Assembly (NCBI GenBank): GCA_910575755.1
Contig: CAJTFO010000001.1
Span: forward strand, 372,001 to 436,000
DNA: 64,000 bases
Source of the DNA: Desulfovibrionaceae bacterium
Lineage (GTDB): Bacteria > Desulfobacterota > Desulfovibrionia > Desulfovibrionales > Desulfovibrionaceae
Direction: 5' to 3'
Position numbers and translations under genes: made by a program. Below are positions 35,904-44,225 of the stretch, piece after piece; the stretch's first letter is position 1; every line of letters begins with the position of its first letter. Below the pieces are notes generated by a model. The model was given only the letters and a program-made list of their open reading frames with translations, was not told the origin of the DNA and did no database searches.

Positions 35904-35938
35904 GCTTTCAGAGGTCGAAACGCCGGTTCAGAAAAAAG

Positions 35939-36718
35939 CTACCGCCAGCCCCGCTCGGCCTGTCCCAGGTCTTCCAGTACCAGGGTTGGCTGACGTTCCT
36001 CCTTGCGCAGGTCGTCGCGCGTGGCTTCGCCGCTGAGCACCAGAATAAAATCAATGCCCGCATTTTCGGCCAGTTTCTTGTCTGTGCTCAGGCGGTCCCC
36101 CACCATGACCATTTCCTCTTTGGCATAGCGTGCCAGGAGGGGGGCCAGCACCGTTGGATCGGGTTTGCCGAAAATATATTGCGGACGGCGGCCTGTAGCC
36201 GTGGCGTACAACTCAATCATGCTGCCCACGTCAGGCAGAGGCCCTTCCGGCGAAGGACAGACCAGATCGGGATGCGTAGCCAAAAAAAGCGTTTCAGGCT
36301 TTTGCAACAGCAAGGCCGAGCGCGCCAGCTTGTGATAGGTCAGCTCCGTATCGTAGGCCAGAATCACCGCCTGTGCGCCCTCTTCCACCTGTTCCAGTTC
36401 CGGCATGCGCTGACTCAAATCCCGCTGAAAATCAGCGTTGCCCACCAGATAGGCGCGCTTGATGCCGCGCGTCCGCAAAAAATCCACCAACGGCGTGACG
36501 GGTGAAAGCAACTGATCCGCGCGCGCCGGAATCCCCATGCTGTTGAGCCTGTCCACATAGGTCTGTAGTGATTTTGAGGTGTTGTTGCTCAGAAAGAAAA
36601 AATCCAGATCCCGCCAGTGCTCCTGAATGAAACGGACAGCGCCTGTAATGGGGATGTGTCCGAGATACACCGTACCGTCCATGTCCAGAACCACACAGCG
36701 TTTTTGCGACCAGTCCAT
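35939..36718 (-). CDS. HAD-IIA family phosphatase (NagD-like)
   Basis: 259 residues with all HAD motifs: LDMDGTVYLG (nucleophile Asp12 and acid/base Asp14), SNNTSKS, Lys in FGKPDPTVL, and MVGDRLSTDKKLAENAG. The cap inserted between motifs II and III makes it subfamily IIA, like NagD and phosphoglycolate or p-nitrophenyl phosphatases. The substrate cannot be assigned. It is convergent with the TRAP operon; its upstream flank carries copy B of the multi-hairpin repeat. Confidence 0.88.
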   Translation of the reverse strand: MDWSQKRCVVLDMDGTVYLGHIPITGAVRFIQEHWRDLDFFFLSNNTSKSLQTYVDRLNSMGIPARADQLLSPVTPLVDFLRTRGIKRAYLVGNADFQRDLSQRMPELEQVEEGAQAVILAYDTELTYHKLARSALLLQKPETLFLATHPDLVCPSPEGPLPDVGSMIELYATATGRRPQYIFGKPDPTVLAPLLARYAKEEMVMVGDRLSTDKKLAENAGIDFILVLSGEATRDDLRKEERQPTLVLEDLGQAERGWR

Positions 36719-36741
36719 ATGTTTCCTTTTTTTCCGGTGTC

Positions 36742-36890
36742 TATAGCATTTCTCGATTGGAAATGTAAATTTCCAATCTGTTCGCCGCCGTCATTTCGCG
36801 GAAAAAGCGTGGTTTGTCCGCTCATTCGGCGTGCTTGCCCGCTTGCACGGCCAACAGAGCATTTACCTGCTTTCATTAGGTAAATGCTCT
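36742..36890 (+). repeat. Multi-hairpin repeat element, copy B
   Basis: The best-preserved copy. Left hairpin GATTGGAAAT-GTAA-ATTTCCAATC (36755-36778); a central region closed by CTGTTCGCC...GGCCAACAG and holding GCGGA...TCCGC; right hairpin AGAGCATTTACCT / AGGTAAATGCTCT (36856-36868 and 36878-36890), a perfect 13-bp stem. Relative to copy A, an A-T pair in the left stem has become G-C on both sides. Ends are TATAGCATTT and AAATGCTCT. Confidence 0.75.
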
Positions 36891-36956
36891 GGAACGCACG
36901 GCACGTTCACGCTGCTCCAGGCTCTCGCTTGGCGGCAGAAGTCATTTCTGATTCGC
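36891..36956. repeat. Dispersed repeat, copy 2 (partner 1190-1252)
   Basis: Directly abuts copy B of the multi-hairpin element. Best match: GTTCACGCTGCTCCAGGCTC compared with TTTCACGCCGCGCCAGGCTC at the left of the window, plus a weaker tail. Confidence 0.4.
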
Positions 36957-37013
36957 ATAGCCGCCTTTGCCTGACTTGGCAAGAACAATGACCAGCTTTC
37001 CCCAGGGCAAGCC

Positions 37014-37111
37014 ATGAATTTTAGCAACATATTTTGATAATTGCCGACGCCTTGGGAGTCACCAAAGGCGCTGTTAGTCAGTGGGGTAAAACTTATAAAA
37101 ATAAACGCTGA
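37014..37111 (+). pseudogene. Decayed Cro-like phage repressor
   Basis: ATG 37014 opens MNFSNIF and soon stops. In the next frame, from about 37037, the DNA reads IIADALGVTKGAVSQWGKTYKNKR then stop. IADALGVTKGAVSQW is a textbook Cro-type helix-turn-helix. Only about 30 residues of a roughly 65-residue protein remain, split by a frameshift. It lies 81 bp before tRNA-Leu(GAG), a kind of site where phages and islands integrate. No integrase or other phage gene is seen, so this is a scar. Confidence 0.55.
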
Positions 37112-37192
37112 AATCAATAATACAATTTTCCTGATTGGTGCGTAAAAAAATACTTGCCAAGAAGGCCGCATTGATATAAATAAAAAGCTCAT

Positions 37193-37277
37193 GCCGAGGT
37201 GGTGGAACTGGTAGACACGCTATCTTGAGGGGGTAGTGGCAATTGCTGTGCGGGTTCGAGTCCCGCCCTCGGCACCA
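37193..37277 (+). tRNA. tRNA-Leu (anticodon GAG)
   Basis: 85-nt class II tRNA. The acceptor stem GCCGAGG pairs with CCTCGGC, the anticodon stem CTATC/GGTAG has loop TTGAGGG, a long variable arm follows, the T loop is TTCGAGT, and CCA is encoded. It decodes CUC/CUU. Confidence 0.94.
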
Positions 37278-37300
37278 CAAAAAGTCCAAAATAGTCCATA

Positions 37301-37347
37301 GAAGGCCGAAATCACTAAGAGAAATGTGATTTCGGCCTTCTCTTTTT
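37301..37347 (+). terminator. Rho-independent terminator of tRNA-Leu(GAG)
   Basis: Perfect 15-bp stem GAAGGCCGAAATCAC / GTGATTTCGGCCTTC (37301-37315 and 37326-37340) followed by CTCTTTTT. Confidence 0.92.
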
Positions 37348-37639
37348 GTCCAGTAAAAACCAACTCCCCACATGGACACCCACGACGCCATTTCGGCACG
37401 GCGAAATACAAGCGCGTTACAAATCTTCTTTGAATTCAAATGGATGGAGGTATATTTTTCTGGTTTTCGCCGCACACTCCCGGACTGTTTTGGATGATGC
37501 CAACATGAAACGTTCTGATATCGCTGTTTTTTTAACATTATTCATGCGATTGCCCTGGCCTGTCGTCCAGGGGCGACGCATCTGAATTTCTAAAGCCAGC
37601 AAGAGGCGGCTCTGGATGCCTTTTCTTTTATAAACTACG
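37348..37639. other. Gene-free DNA between tRNA-Leu and the DUF1992 gene
   Basis: No gene supported. It contains one inverted REP-like core (37543-37557) that forms an imperfect hairpin with CCAGGGGC...GACGCAT just after it. Short frames here show no family resemblance. Together with the Cro remnant upstream, this may be residue of an integrated element. Confidence 0.4.
37543..37581 (-). repeat. REP-like repeat, solitary inverted copy
   Basis: CATGCGATTGCCCTG (37543-37557) is the reverse complement of the core at 1320 and 42060. GCCCTGG and CCAGGGGC just after it can fold into a stem with an 8-nt loop. Confidence 0.5.
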
Positions 37640-38053
37640 TTAAAAACGCGTCTGATGGCGTTTTTCCAGAACGCTCAGGCGTTCCAGCAGACGCGCATAA
37701 TAAGGATCGTCCTGTTCTATGCGGATGGAGCGCTGGTAGCGCATCCGGGCGCGCTGGATCATAAAGCGCAGTTTCTGCATCTGGCGGACGCGTTCCTGTT
37801 CGTCCTCGCATTGCTCCAGAAGATCCACAAGGCGGTTGATTTCCTTGCGTTCGGCCAGTTCTGGCGGCAAACAGCCCGCATTGCGCAGAATTTTGTAAGC
37901 CATGCGCAGTTCTTCGGGCACATGGCTCATATCTTCCAGTTCCAGCGGGCGGCCACGACCAGGGAGGTCGTCAAATTCTCCCCTGGCCTGCGCTTCTTCA
38001 ATACGTTTTTCGGCAATGAACTGAATGGCGGACCAGGGATTGGCGTCGTTCAT
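37640..38053 (-). CDS. DUF1992 protein (DnaJ homologue C28-like domain)
   Basis: 137-residue helical protein with the DUF1992 signature near the start: IAEKRIEEAQARGEFDDLPGRGRPL (about 13-37), then KILRNAGCLPPELAERKEI and a long charged helix. The domain also occurs in eukaryotic DNAJC28; its function is unknown. Start ATG 38053 overlaps the mutS stop in an ATGA arrangement, so translation is coupled to mutS. Confidence 0.88.
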   Translation of the reverse strand: MNDANPWSAIQFIAEKRIEEAQARGEFDDLPGRGRPLELEDMSHVPEELRMAYKILRNAGCLPPELAERKEINRLVDLLEQCEDEQERVRQMQKLRFMIQRARMRYQRSIRIEQDDPYYARLLERLSVLEKRHQTRF

Positions 38054-40791
38054 GCTTCCTTGATCTGTGCGTTGCCATTGTCTGCGTCCGGCTTTGTACC
38101 CCAAAGCCGTTTCCATTCCATCAGAAGCTTGAGCGCGTCCAGCGGGCTGAGCGTGTCTGGGACCAGATCATGCAGCAGCAGAACCAGAGGATGCTCTGTA
38201 GCGGGTGGTGCGGCCTTGATTTCCGGCAGCGCATCCGCAGTGGCGTCCTTGCCCTTGCTCTGCGGCAAGTCCAGACCCGGCAGCGGCATGGATGCCAGGG
38301 CCACGGCTTTTCGCGCGCCTTCGCGGCCTCGCTCCAGACCGGCCAGAATGGCTCTGGCCCGCTGCACCACGGGCACCGGCACACCGGCCAGGCGCGCCAC
38401 TTCCACGCCGTAGCTCCGGTCCGAGGGGCCGGGCACCAGCTTGTGGAGAAAAAGAATATCGTTATTATACTCACGAATAGCGATATTCATGGTGAATACG
38501 CCGGGAATGCGTCCCTCCAGGGCCGTGAGTTCGTGGTAATGCGTGGCAAACAGAGTGCGCAAGCCGCCACCCGCGCGCCGGGCCAGTTCTTCCACTACTG
38601 CCCAGGCCAGGGCCACACCGTCGTATGTGCTGGTGCCACGCCCGATTTCATCCAGAATGACCAGGCTGCGCCGGGTGGCCTGGCGGAGAATGCGCGCGGT
38701 TTCCATCATTTCCACCATGAAGGTGCTCTGGCCCTGAGCCAGATTGTCCGAAGCGCCCACGCGGGAGAAAAGGCGATCCACCAGGCCCAGCGTGGCCTCG
38801 GCCGCCGGCACCATGGAACCCATCTGAGCCAGCAGGCAGATAATGGCAACCTGGCGCAGTACCGTGGATTTGCCGGCCATATTGGGGCCAGTGAGCAGGC
38901 AGAGCCGGCGCTTCTGATCCAGCCGGAAATTGTTGGGCACAAAATTGGCGCTGCCCAGCATGGCTTCCACCACAGGATGGCGGCCTTCGCGAATCTCCAG
39001 ATGCGCGTCATCGGTAAGGCGGGGACGGCACCAATTGTTCTGGCGGCCCACTTGAGCGAGGCTTTGCCAGTAATCAAGCTGGGCTATCAGATCCGCCATA
39101 TGCACAATACGTTCCCGCTGCCGGGCCACGTGGTCGCGCAGTTCCTGAAACATCTTGTATTCCAGGCTCTTGCGTTTGTCAGCAGCGGAGAGCAGCTCTT
39201 CTTCCAGCTCCTTGAGCGCCACAGTGGTGAAGCGTTCAGCGTTGGCCAGAGTCTGCCGGCGAATAAAGTGCTCCGGCACGGAACCGGCATGGGATGCGCG
39301 CGTCACTTCATAATAATAACCAAACACGCGGTTATAGCCCATCTTCAGCTTTGCAATGCCGGTTCGTTCCTGCTCTTCTTCAAGTAGTTCCTGAAGTTTT
39401 TGTTCACCGTGCTCCACCAGATCCAGCAGCTTGTCCAGTTCGGCATTGTAGCCGCTTTTGAACAGGCCCCCATCTGTGATAACGGGGGGCGGGCTGTCGA
39501 CCAAGGCCGCGCTGAGCAGAGCGGCGCAGTCGTCCAGATGGTCCCAGGTTTTGACGATGCCATAGAGACTTTGGGGCAGTTCATGACCCAGCGCCTGCGC
39601 CTCGGTGGTGTAATGGTCTGAATTTGCAAGCAGGCCGGCATACACGCCGGGCAGAGCGGCAAGGCTGTTGCGCAGGGCGATAAAATCGCGCGGTCCGCCT
39701 CGATTGAGGCTGATTCGGGTGGAGAGGCGCTCCAGATCGTATACCTCGCGCAGGCTCTTGCGCACTGCGGCGCGGCGCTGATCGTTGTCATGAAAAAAGG
39801 CCACGGCTTCCTGGATCTGAACAATAGGCCCGGCTTCCCGCCAGGGATGGCGCAGCATGTCTTCCAGAAAACGTCCGCCCATGGGAGTCATGGTGTCATC
39901 CAGCACATGCCGCAATGTGCCTTTGTCCTTGCGCCCGTTAAGGCGCGTGAAGATCTCCAGATTACGCTCTGTCACCTCGTCGATCAGCAGGCGGCGGCTC
40001 AGGTCCAGGGGCCTGAAAGGCATGAGATGGCTAGGATTGCGCTTCTGCGTCTGGTCCAGATAGGCCAGCAACGCTCCGCAGGAACGCATCAGCTCATTCT
40101 TGCCCTGCAATCCCAGAGCGCCGGCCTCGCGTACGCCCTGTGCCCTGAGCACCCGTTCTGTGGCGCGCTTGAATTCAAAGTGCGCCGCGGGCATACGCAC
40201 CAGACGCACGCCTTCCAAAAGACAGTGCGGCGGAAGATCCAGCCCTTCAGGCACCAGAAGCTCACGCGGCGCCAGTTTCTGCGCCCACTGCCAGAGTTCG
40301 GCCTGACGTTTGAACTCAACTCCCGACCACTGGCCGGTGGAAATATCAGCCCAGGCGAAGCCGCCCCGTCCCTGTGCGGTATCGTAACAAAGCGCGCCCA
40401 GATAGTTGTGACTCTTGGTATTCAGATTGGCGTCTTCCAGTACCGTACCGGGCGTAATCACACAGGTGACGGCCCTCTTGACCAGCCCTTTGGCGGCCTT
40501 GGGGTCTTCGGTCTGGTCGCAGATGGCCACATGGAAGCCCTTGTCGATGAGCTGGGCCACATAGGTCTGCACGGCATGCCAAGGCACCCCGCACATGGGC
40601 ACGGGGTTTTCGCTGTCCTTGCTGCGGCTGGTCAGCGCGATCTGAAGCTCGCGCGCGGCGGTAACGGCGTCATCAAAAAACAGTTCATAGAAGTCGCCCA
40701 TTCTGTAAAAAAGCAGAGCATCAGGGTAGTCAGCCTTGATGCGCATATATTGCTCAAACATGGGCGTCAGTTTGGCGGGAGTTTCGGCCAT
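38050..40791 (-). CDS. mutS: DNA mismatch repair protein MutS
   Basis: Recognises base mismatches and small loops. 913 residues: N-terminal mismatch-reading domain with GDFYELF (the Phe-x-Glu contacts), then connector, lever and clamp domains. The ABC-type ATPase has GPNMAGKSTVLRQ, then DEIGRGTSTYDGVALAWAV and ATHYHEL. The C-terminal tail has a dimerisation helix (LSPLDALKLLMEWKRL). ATG 40791 (MAETPAKLTPMFEQY) is chosen; a GTG three codons upstream is possible. MutL is not in the window. Confidence 0.97.
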   Translation of the reverse strand: MAETPAKLTPMFEQYMRIKADYPDALLFYRMGDFYELFFDDAVTAARELQIALTSRSKDSENPVPMCGVPWHAVQTYVAQLIDKGFHVAICDQTEDPKAAKGLVKRAVTCVITPGTVLEDANLNTKSHNYLGALCYDTAQGRGGFAWADISTGQWSGVEFKRQAELWQWAQKLAPRELLVPEGLDLPPHCLLEGVRLVRMPAAHFEFKRATERVLRAQGVREAGALGLQGKNELMRSCGALLAYLDQTQKRNPSHLMPFRPLDLSRRLLIDEVTERNLEIFTRLNGRKDKGTLRHVLDDTMTPMGGRFLEDMLRHPWREAGPIVQIQEAVAFFHDNDQRRAAVRKSLREVYDLERLSTRISLNRGGPRDFIALRNSLAALPGVYAGLLANSDHYTTEAQALGHELPQSLYGIVKTWDHLDDCAALLSAALVDSPPPVITDGGLFKSGYNAELDKLLDLVEHGEQKLQELLEEEQERTGIAKLKMGYNRVFGYYYEVTRASHAGSVPEHFIRRQTLANAERFTTVALKELEEELLSAADKRKSLEYKMFQELRDHVARQRERIVHMADLIAQLDYWQSLAQVGRQNNWCRPRLTDDAHLEIREGRHPVVEAMLGSANFVPNNFRLDQKRRLCLLTGPNMAGKSTVLRQVAIICLLAQMGSMVPAAEATLGLVDRLFSRVGASDNLAQGQSTFMVEMMETARILRQATRRSLVILDEIGRGTSTYDGVALAWAVVEELARRAGGGLRTLFATHYHELTALEGRIPGVFTMNIAIREYNNDILFLHKLVPGPSDRSYGVEVARLAGVPVPVVQRARAILAGLERGREGARKAVALASMPLPGLDLPQSKGKDATADALPEIKAAPPATEHPLVLLLHDLVPDTLSPLDALKLLMEWKRLWGTKPDADNGNAQIKEA

Positions 40792-40813
40792 AGTGGTCAC
40801 GCTGCGCTAAAAG

Positions 40814-40847
40814 GTTATAAAATCGTTTAGTAATAAACGATAACCTA
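40814..40847. promoter_or_regulatory. Palindrome upstream of mutS
   Basis: ATCGTTTA-GTA-ATAAACGAT within GGTT...AACC arms, starting 23 bp in front of the mutS start. It could be an operator or a leader hairpin affecting ribosome access. No known regulator consensus is recognised. Confidence 0.35.
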
Positions 40848-40878
40848 TGAACGGCATCGCGTAAACCATATAAACAGA

Positions 40879-40911
40879 ACCGCGCCCGTCAAAAGTCGCA
40901 ACAGGCGCGGT
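40879..40911 (-). terminator. Hairpin after the LapA-domain gene
   Basis: ACCGCGCC / GGCGCGGT arms with a 17-nt loop, about 15 bp beyond the LapA-domain stop on the minus strand, followed by TCTGTTTATA. It separates this gene from mutS. Confidence 0.5.
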
Positions 40912-40924
40912 CCGGCGAGATTGA

Positions 40925-41362
40925 TCAGGCTTTGTCGGAAACGGAAGCCGGCACATCTTCCGGCAGGGCAGAAGGCTTGCTTTCTCCGACTGGTTTTGCG
41001 CCATCAGCCGGAGAGGCGTATGTCTTGCGCAAAAACGAACTACGGGAAGTTTCCGCGCCCAGCTGCTTGCGCAGTTTTTCCACCTCGCGCTCAAGGCTGC
41101 TGACGCGCCACTTGCTCTTCATCAGGCGCGCGGAAAGGTTGACCTTATCCCAGACGAGAAAAGCGATCGCCAGCACGGCCCCCACCAAAAAGGCCGCCAC
41201 AATCATGAAATAGAAGGGCAAGGGGATGGAGGCCATGGGGGGCAGGAAGAAAAGATTAAGTGTCAGCACCAGATTCTGGGAAAGGGCGTTCTGGTTCTGA
41301 AAAAAGAATACCAGCGCCAGAAAAAAAAGGATGGCGAGTAACAAAACTTTGACATACCGCAT
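40925..41362 (-). CDS. LapA-domain (DUF1049) membrane protein
   Basis: 145 residues with two membrane segments (about 5-22 and 45-67; the first is LLLAILFFLALVFFFQNQ). A cytoplasmic helix (SLEREVEKLRKQLG) and a Pro/Ser-rich tail follow. This matches the LapA/YciS group, which in E. coli helps regulate lipopolysaccharide synthesis; that role is not shown here. Start ATG 41362 with GAGGAG upstream is preferred over the longer frame. A single gene between mutS and the HIT gene. Confidence 0.82.
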   Translation of the reverse strand: MRYVKVLLLAILFFLALVFFFQNQNALSQNLVLTLNLFFLPPMASIPLPFYFMIVAAFLVGAVLAIAFLVWDKVNLSARLMKSKWRVSSLEREVEKLRKQLGAETSRSSFLRKTYASPADGAKPVGESKPSALPEDVPASVSDKA

Positions 41363-41507
41363 AGATATACTCCTCGAGGCTACAAGCTGTCCCAAAATTT
41401 CAAGGCATTTCAGAAAATCGTTTTACCTGCAAAGTAAAACATTCAGCGCGTCGTCAGTTGAGCAGTCGCATTCCCCCTCTTGACCTGCGCAGAAAAAACG
41501 TCGCTGC

Positions 41508-42002
41508 TCAGGCTTTTTCCCCTTCGTGACAGAAATAAGGCCGCAATGCAGCGTATGTCCGGCGGAGATCCTCCGGCAGGGTTCGCACCTCGTCAAACAC
41601 GGCTATAAATGAGGAGTCGCCGTTCCAGCGCGGCACCAGATGAAAATGCAGATGTTCACGAATGCCCGCGCCGGCGGCTTGCCCCTGGTTGAGCCCCACA
41701 TTGATGCCTTCACAGTTAAAGTGTTTCTTGAGAATTACAGTGCCGCGCTGGATCAAATCCATGATTTCATGGGTGTCCTCCAGGGGCAGATCCGCAAGAT
41801 TCATCACATGCCGATACGGGCAAACCATGATATGGCCGTTATTATAAGGGTATTTGTTCATGATCACAAATGCCCGCACGCCGCGATACAATACCAGGCG
41901 CTCTTCGTCTTCTTCCGTGGTGGCAGGCAGACAGAACACGCAGGCATCGGGTTTGGGACCGAGAATGTACTCAATGCGCCAAGGCGCCCAAAGTTGTTTC
42001 AT
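41508..42002 (-). CDS. HIT-family nucleotide hydrolase/transferase
   Basis: 164 residues with the histidine triad HLHFHLVPRW (about 118-127), an N-terminal CVFC pair that may bind zinc together with a later His, and the FHIT-like core (VIMNKYPYNNGHIMVCPYRH). Such proteins act on nucleoside phosphates, for example Ap4A-type dinucleotides. Start MKQLWAPWRIEYI at ATG 42002 is typical; the frame upstream runs into a REP-like repeat pair and is rejected. Confidence 0.9.
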   Translation of the reverse strand: MKQLWAPWRIEYILGPKPDACVFCLPATTEEDEERLVLYRGVRAFVIMNKYPYNNGHIMVCPYRHVMNLADLPLEDTHEIMDLIQRGTVILKKHFNCEGINVGLNQGQAAGAGIREHLHFHLVPRWNGDSSFIAVFDEVRTLPEDLRRTYAALRPYFCHEGEKA

Positions 42003-42693
42003 AGCCCGATTATTATATAGTGTATGGAGTTTGGGGGCAAGTATTGATTGCTTGCCCATCAGGGCAATCGCATGAAGGTCAGGCCGCCGGTTTGCCCATT
42101 CGCGCCTGGCACAAAAAGCATCATCCCGGCCAGCCAGCTTACGACGTACCCTCATGCGATTGCCCTGACAGGGCCTTGCATCCTGCCTAAAATCAGGGGG
42201 AGCGGGAAAAGGATTTTTTGTTGCCGCTGTTCCCCGCACGAACTTCTGGCTCAGAAGCCGGAGACAGGATGACAAGCGTCAAAAAACGGCTGGCCGGCAC
42301 ACCATGCCGATGCGCAAACGGGTTAAAAAAGATGAGGCGGTTTTCCCTTCTGTCGCTATGAGGTCTGAAAAGCACAGGACCGTGGCCTCCGAAAGCCGCA
42401 AAGCATACAGGAATGCTTGCTCCGCTTTCCACAACAAAGCAAATTGATATGAAAAAGAGTATCCATAACGCGGGTAAAAAAAATGCACTCTTGCGCCATA
42501 TGGAGCTGGAAGATTTCAATCTGCTCGCATGATTGACTTACTGTTTTGCCCTATATAAAATACCTAGCGCTTCCCACGAAATCCGTATTTGTATCTCGAC
42601 CCCGCACTCTGTACGGCATCTCTGAAGAGAACTACAGAGTTTGCGATGATAAAGGTTACGTGTCCCCAGGCAATAGGAACCATTGGAAATTCC
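42003..42693. other. Roughly 690-bp gene-poor region with REP-like pair
   Basis: Contains the facing REP-like copies (42060-42166). The remainder (42170-42640) has only short frames without ribosome sites, including a 108-codon minus-strand frame starting at TTG. The promoter of the phosphorelay genes should lie at the right end; no clear boxes were identified. Confidence 0.45.
42060..42166. repeat. REP-like pair in inverted orientation (REPIN-like)
   Basis: CAGGGCAATCGCATG (42060-42074) and its perfect reverse complement (42152-42166) face each other 77 bp apart. The left copy continues with about 23 bp shared with 1335-1358. Paired inverted REPs of this kind fold into long hairpins. It lies upstream of the HIT gene. 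Confidence 0.65.
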
Positions 42694-43782
42694 ATGCAGA
42701 AAATAGATACTCCCAACACGATTCTTATTGTTGACGATGATGAGATCAATCGTGATGTTCTCGGCAACATTCTGGCTGCAGATTATTCCATTGAAGTGGC
42801 GGAAAACGGAAAAGAATGTCTCGATAAAATCCAGGAATGCGGACAACAGATCTGCGCCATTCTTCTGGACGTGATGATGCCTGTCATGGATGGCATCGAA
42901 GTCTTGCAAAAACTCAGCAAGGATGGCGTTGTCAACAGTATTCCCGTTTTTCTTATTACGGGGGAAACAGACGTACAGATTATCAAGCAGGCATATGAAC
43001 TCGGTGTGATGGATGTTATCTCCAAACCTGTTTCTTCATATGTTGTGCAGCGCCGCGTCAATTCTGTCATTGAACTGTTTGCGTCGCGCAAACGACTCTC
43101 CAATGTGGTAAGTCAGCAACAGGATCAACTCCTGCAACAGGCAAAAAAGATTCTGAGCCTGACCATGGGGATAATAGAGTCTCTTTCAACAGCCATTGAA
43201 TTTCGCAGCAGCGAGTCCGGCGAGCACATCCGGAAAATACATGACATCACCAAGCTCTTTCTTGAAAACTCCCCATTGGGCGAGGGTTTTTCAACGGAAG
43301 AGATTGACCATATTTCTTTGGCCGCAGTTATGCATGACGTTGGAAAAATCTCCATTCCCGACGCCATATTGAGCAAGAAAGGCCGTCTTACCCCTGAAGA
43401 ATTTGAGATTATGAAAACACACACGACACAGGGCGGACAGCTTCTGGAAAAAATTCCGCAGATGAAGGGGTTGCCGTTTTTCGCCTATGCCTGTGATATT
43501 GCCAAGTACCATCATGAAAGATGGGACGGTCGCGGCTACCCGGACGGACTCAAGGGCGACGAGATTCCTTTATGGGCGCAGATAGTCTCTATTGCGGACG
43601 TGTATGACGCGCTGGTCAGCCCGCGCTGTTACAAAAAGGCATTCAGTTTCGAGACGGCCCTTGGCATGATTGTCGGCGGCGAATGCGGCGTGTTCAATCC
43701 CAACATACTGGCATGCTTTCAGAAAATTGAGCCTAAACTTCGCACTCTCTACAACAGAGACCTGGAACAAATGCAGGAATAA
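42694..43782 (+). CDS. Response regulator with HD-GYP domain
   Basis: About 362 residues. Receiver domain at residues 8-125, with phosphorylation site Asp59 in LLDVMMPVMDG and acidic pocket VDDDE. A helical linker (about 130-160) follows. The HD-GYP domain has His214-Asp215 in MHDVGKISIPD, then HHERWDGRGYPDGLKGDEIP with GYP at 281-283. Such proteins are typically cyclic-di-GMP phosphodiesterases. The start is uncertain: ATG 42694 puts the receiver at the N-terminus; ATG 42646 and TTG 42589 are in frame. An Hpt protein follows 11 bp later and a hybrid kinase after it, so this is probably the phosphorelay output. Confidence 0.9.
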   Translation: MQKIDTPNTILIVDDDEINRDVLGNILAADYSIEVAENGKECLDKIQECGQQICAILLDVMMPVMDGIEVLQKLSKDGVVNSIPVFLITGETDVQIIKQAYELGVMDVISKPVSSYVVQRRVNSVIELFASRKRLSNVVSQQQDQLLQQAKKILSLTMGIIESLSTAIEFRSSESGEHIRKIHDITKLFLENSPLGEGFSTEEIDHISLAAVMHDVGKISIPDAILSKKGRLTPEEFEIMKTHTTQGGQLLEKIPQMKGLPFFAYACDIAKYHHERWDGRGYPDGLKGDEIPLWAQIVSIADVYDALVSPRCYKKAFSFETALGMIVGGECGVFNPNILACFQKIEPKLRTLYNRDLEQMQE

Positions 43783-43793
43783 GGCAAAAGAAT

Positions 43794-44144
43794 ATGGATC
43801 AGACAAAAAAAGCAAGGCTTGAGGCAGGCGGCATCAAGGTGGACGAGGCTCTTGAACGCTTTATGGGCAATGAAGCCATGCTTGAGCGTTATCTGCAGAA
43901 ATTCCTCAGCGAAAAGAGCTATGCCATGTTGCGGGACTCCCTGGCCGCAAACGACTGGGAAGCTGCGGGCAGAGCGGCGCACACGCTGAAAAGCGTATGC
44001 GGCTCCATAGGATGCGAAGCCATGCAGAAGCTTGTGATTGCGCAGGAACGTCATATCCGCGCCGGAGAATGGCAGGAAGCCGTGGACATGATGCCGGAGA
44101 TATCCAGCAGTTACGAACATTTTTGCAATGTGATCCGAACCTAG
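43794..44144 (+). CDS. Stand-alone histidine phosphotransfer (Hpt) protein
   Basis: 116 residues forming a helical bundle with the phospho-accepting His63 in AAHTLKSVCGSIG. AAGG precedes ATG 43794. It lies between the REC-HD-GYP gene and the hybrid kinase, which has receivers but no Hpt of its own. It is therefore the natural shuttle from the kinase receiver to the output receiver. Confidence 0.9.
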   Translation: MDQTKKARLEAGGIKVDEALERFMGNEAMLERYLQKFLSEKSYAMLRDSLAANDWEAAGRAAHTLKSVCGSIGCEAMQKLVIAQERHIRAGEWQEAVDMMPEISSSYEHFCNVIRT

Positions 44145-44225
44145 AATTATAAAGTGCTGGTACAGACGGACGTATAACAGGAATAGCGTAAACTGCTGCA
44201 TACTTAAATTATATTCGGAAATTAC

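Noticed and set aside
37193..37277. tRNA-Leu(GAG) as a currently occupied attachment site
   Set aside because: I found no second copy of the tRNA 3' end nearby and no integrase. Only the Cro-like fossil hints at past integration.
42193..42519. 108-codon minus-strand frame with a hydrophobic N-terminus resembling a signal peptide
   Set aside because: It starts at TTG with no ribosome site, has no family resemblance after the hydrophobic part, and lies in repeat-rich gene-poor DNA.
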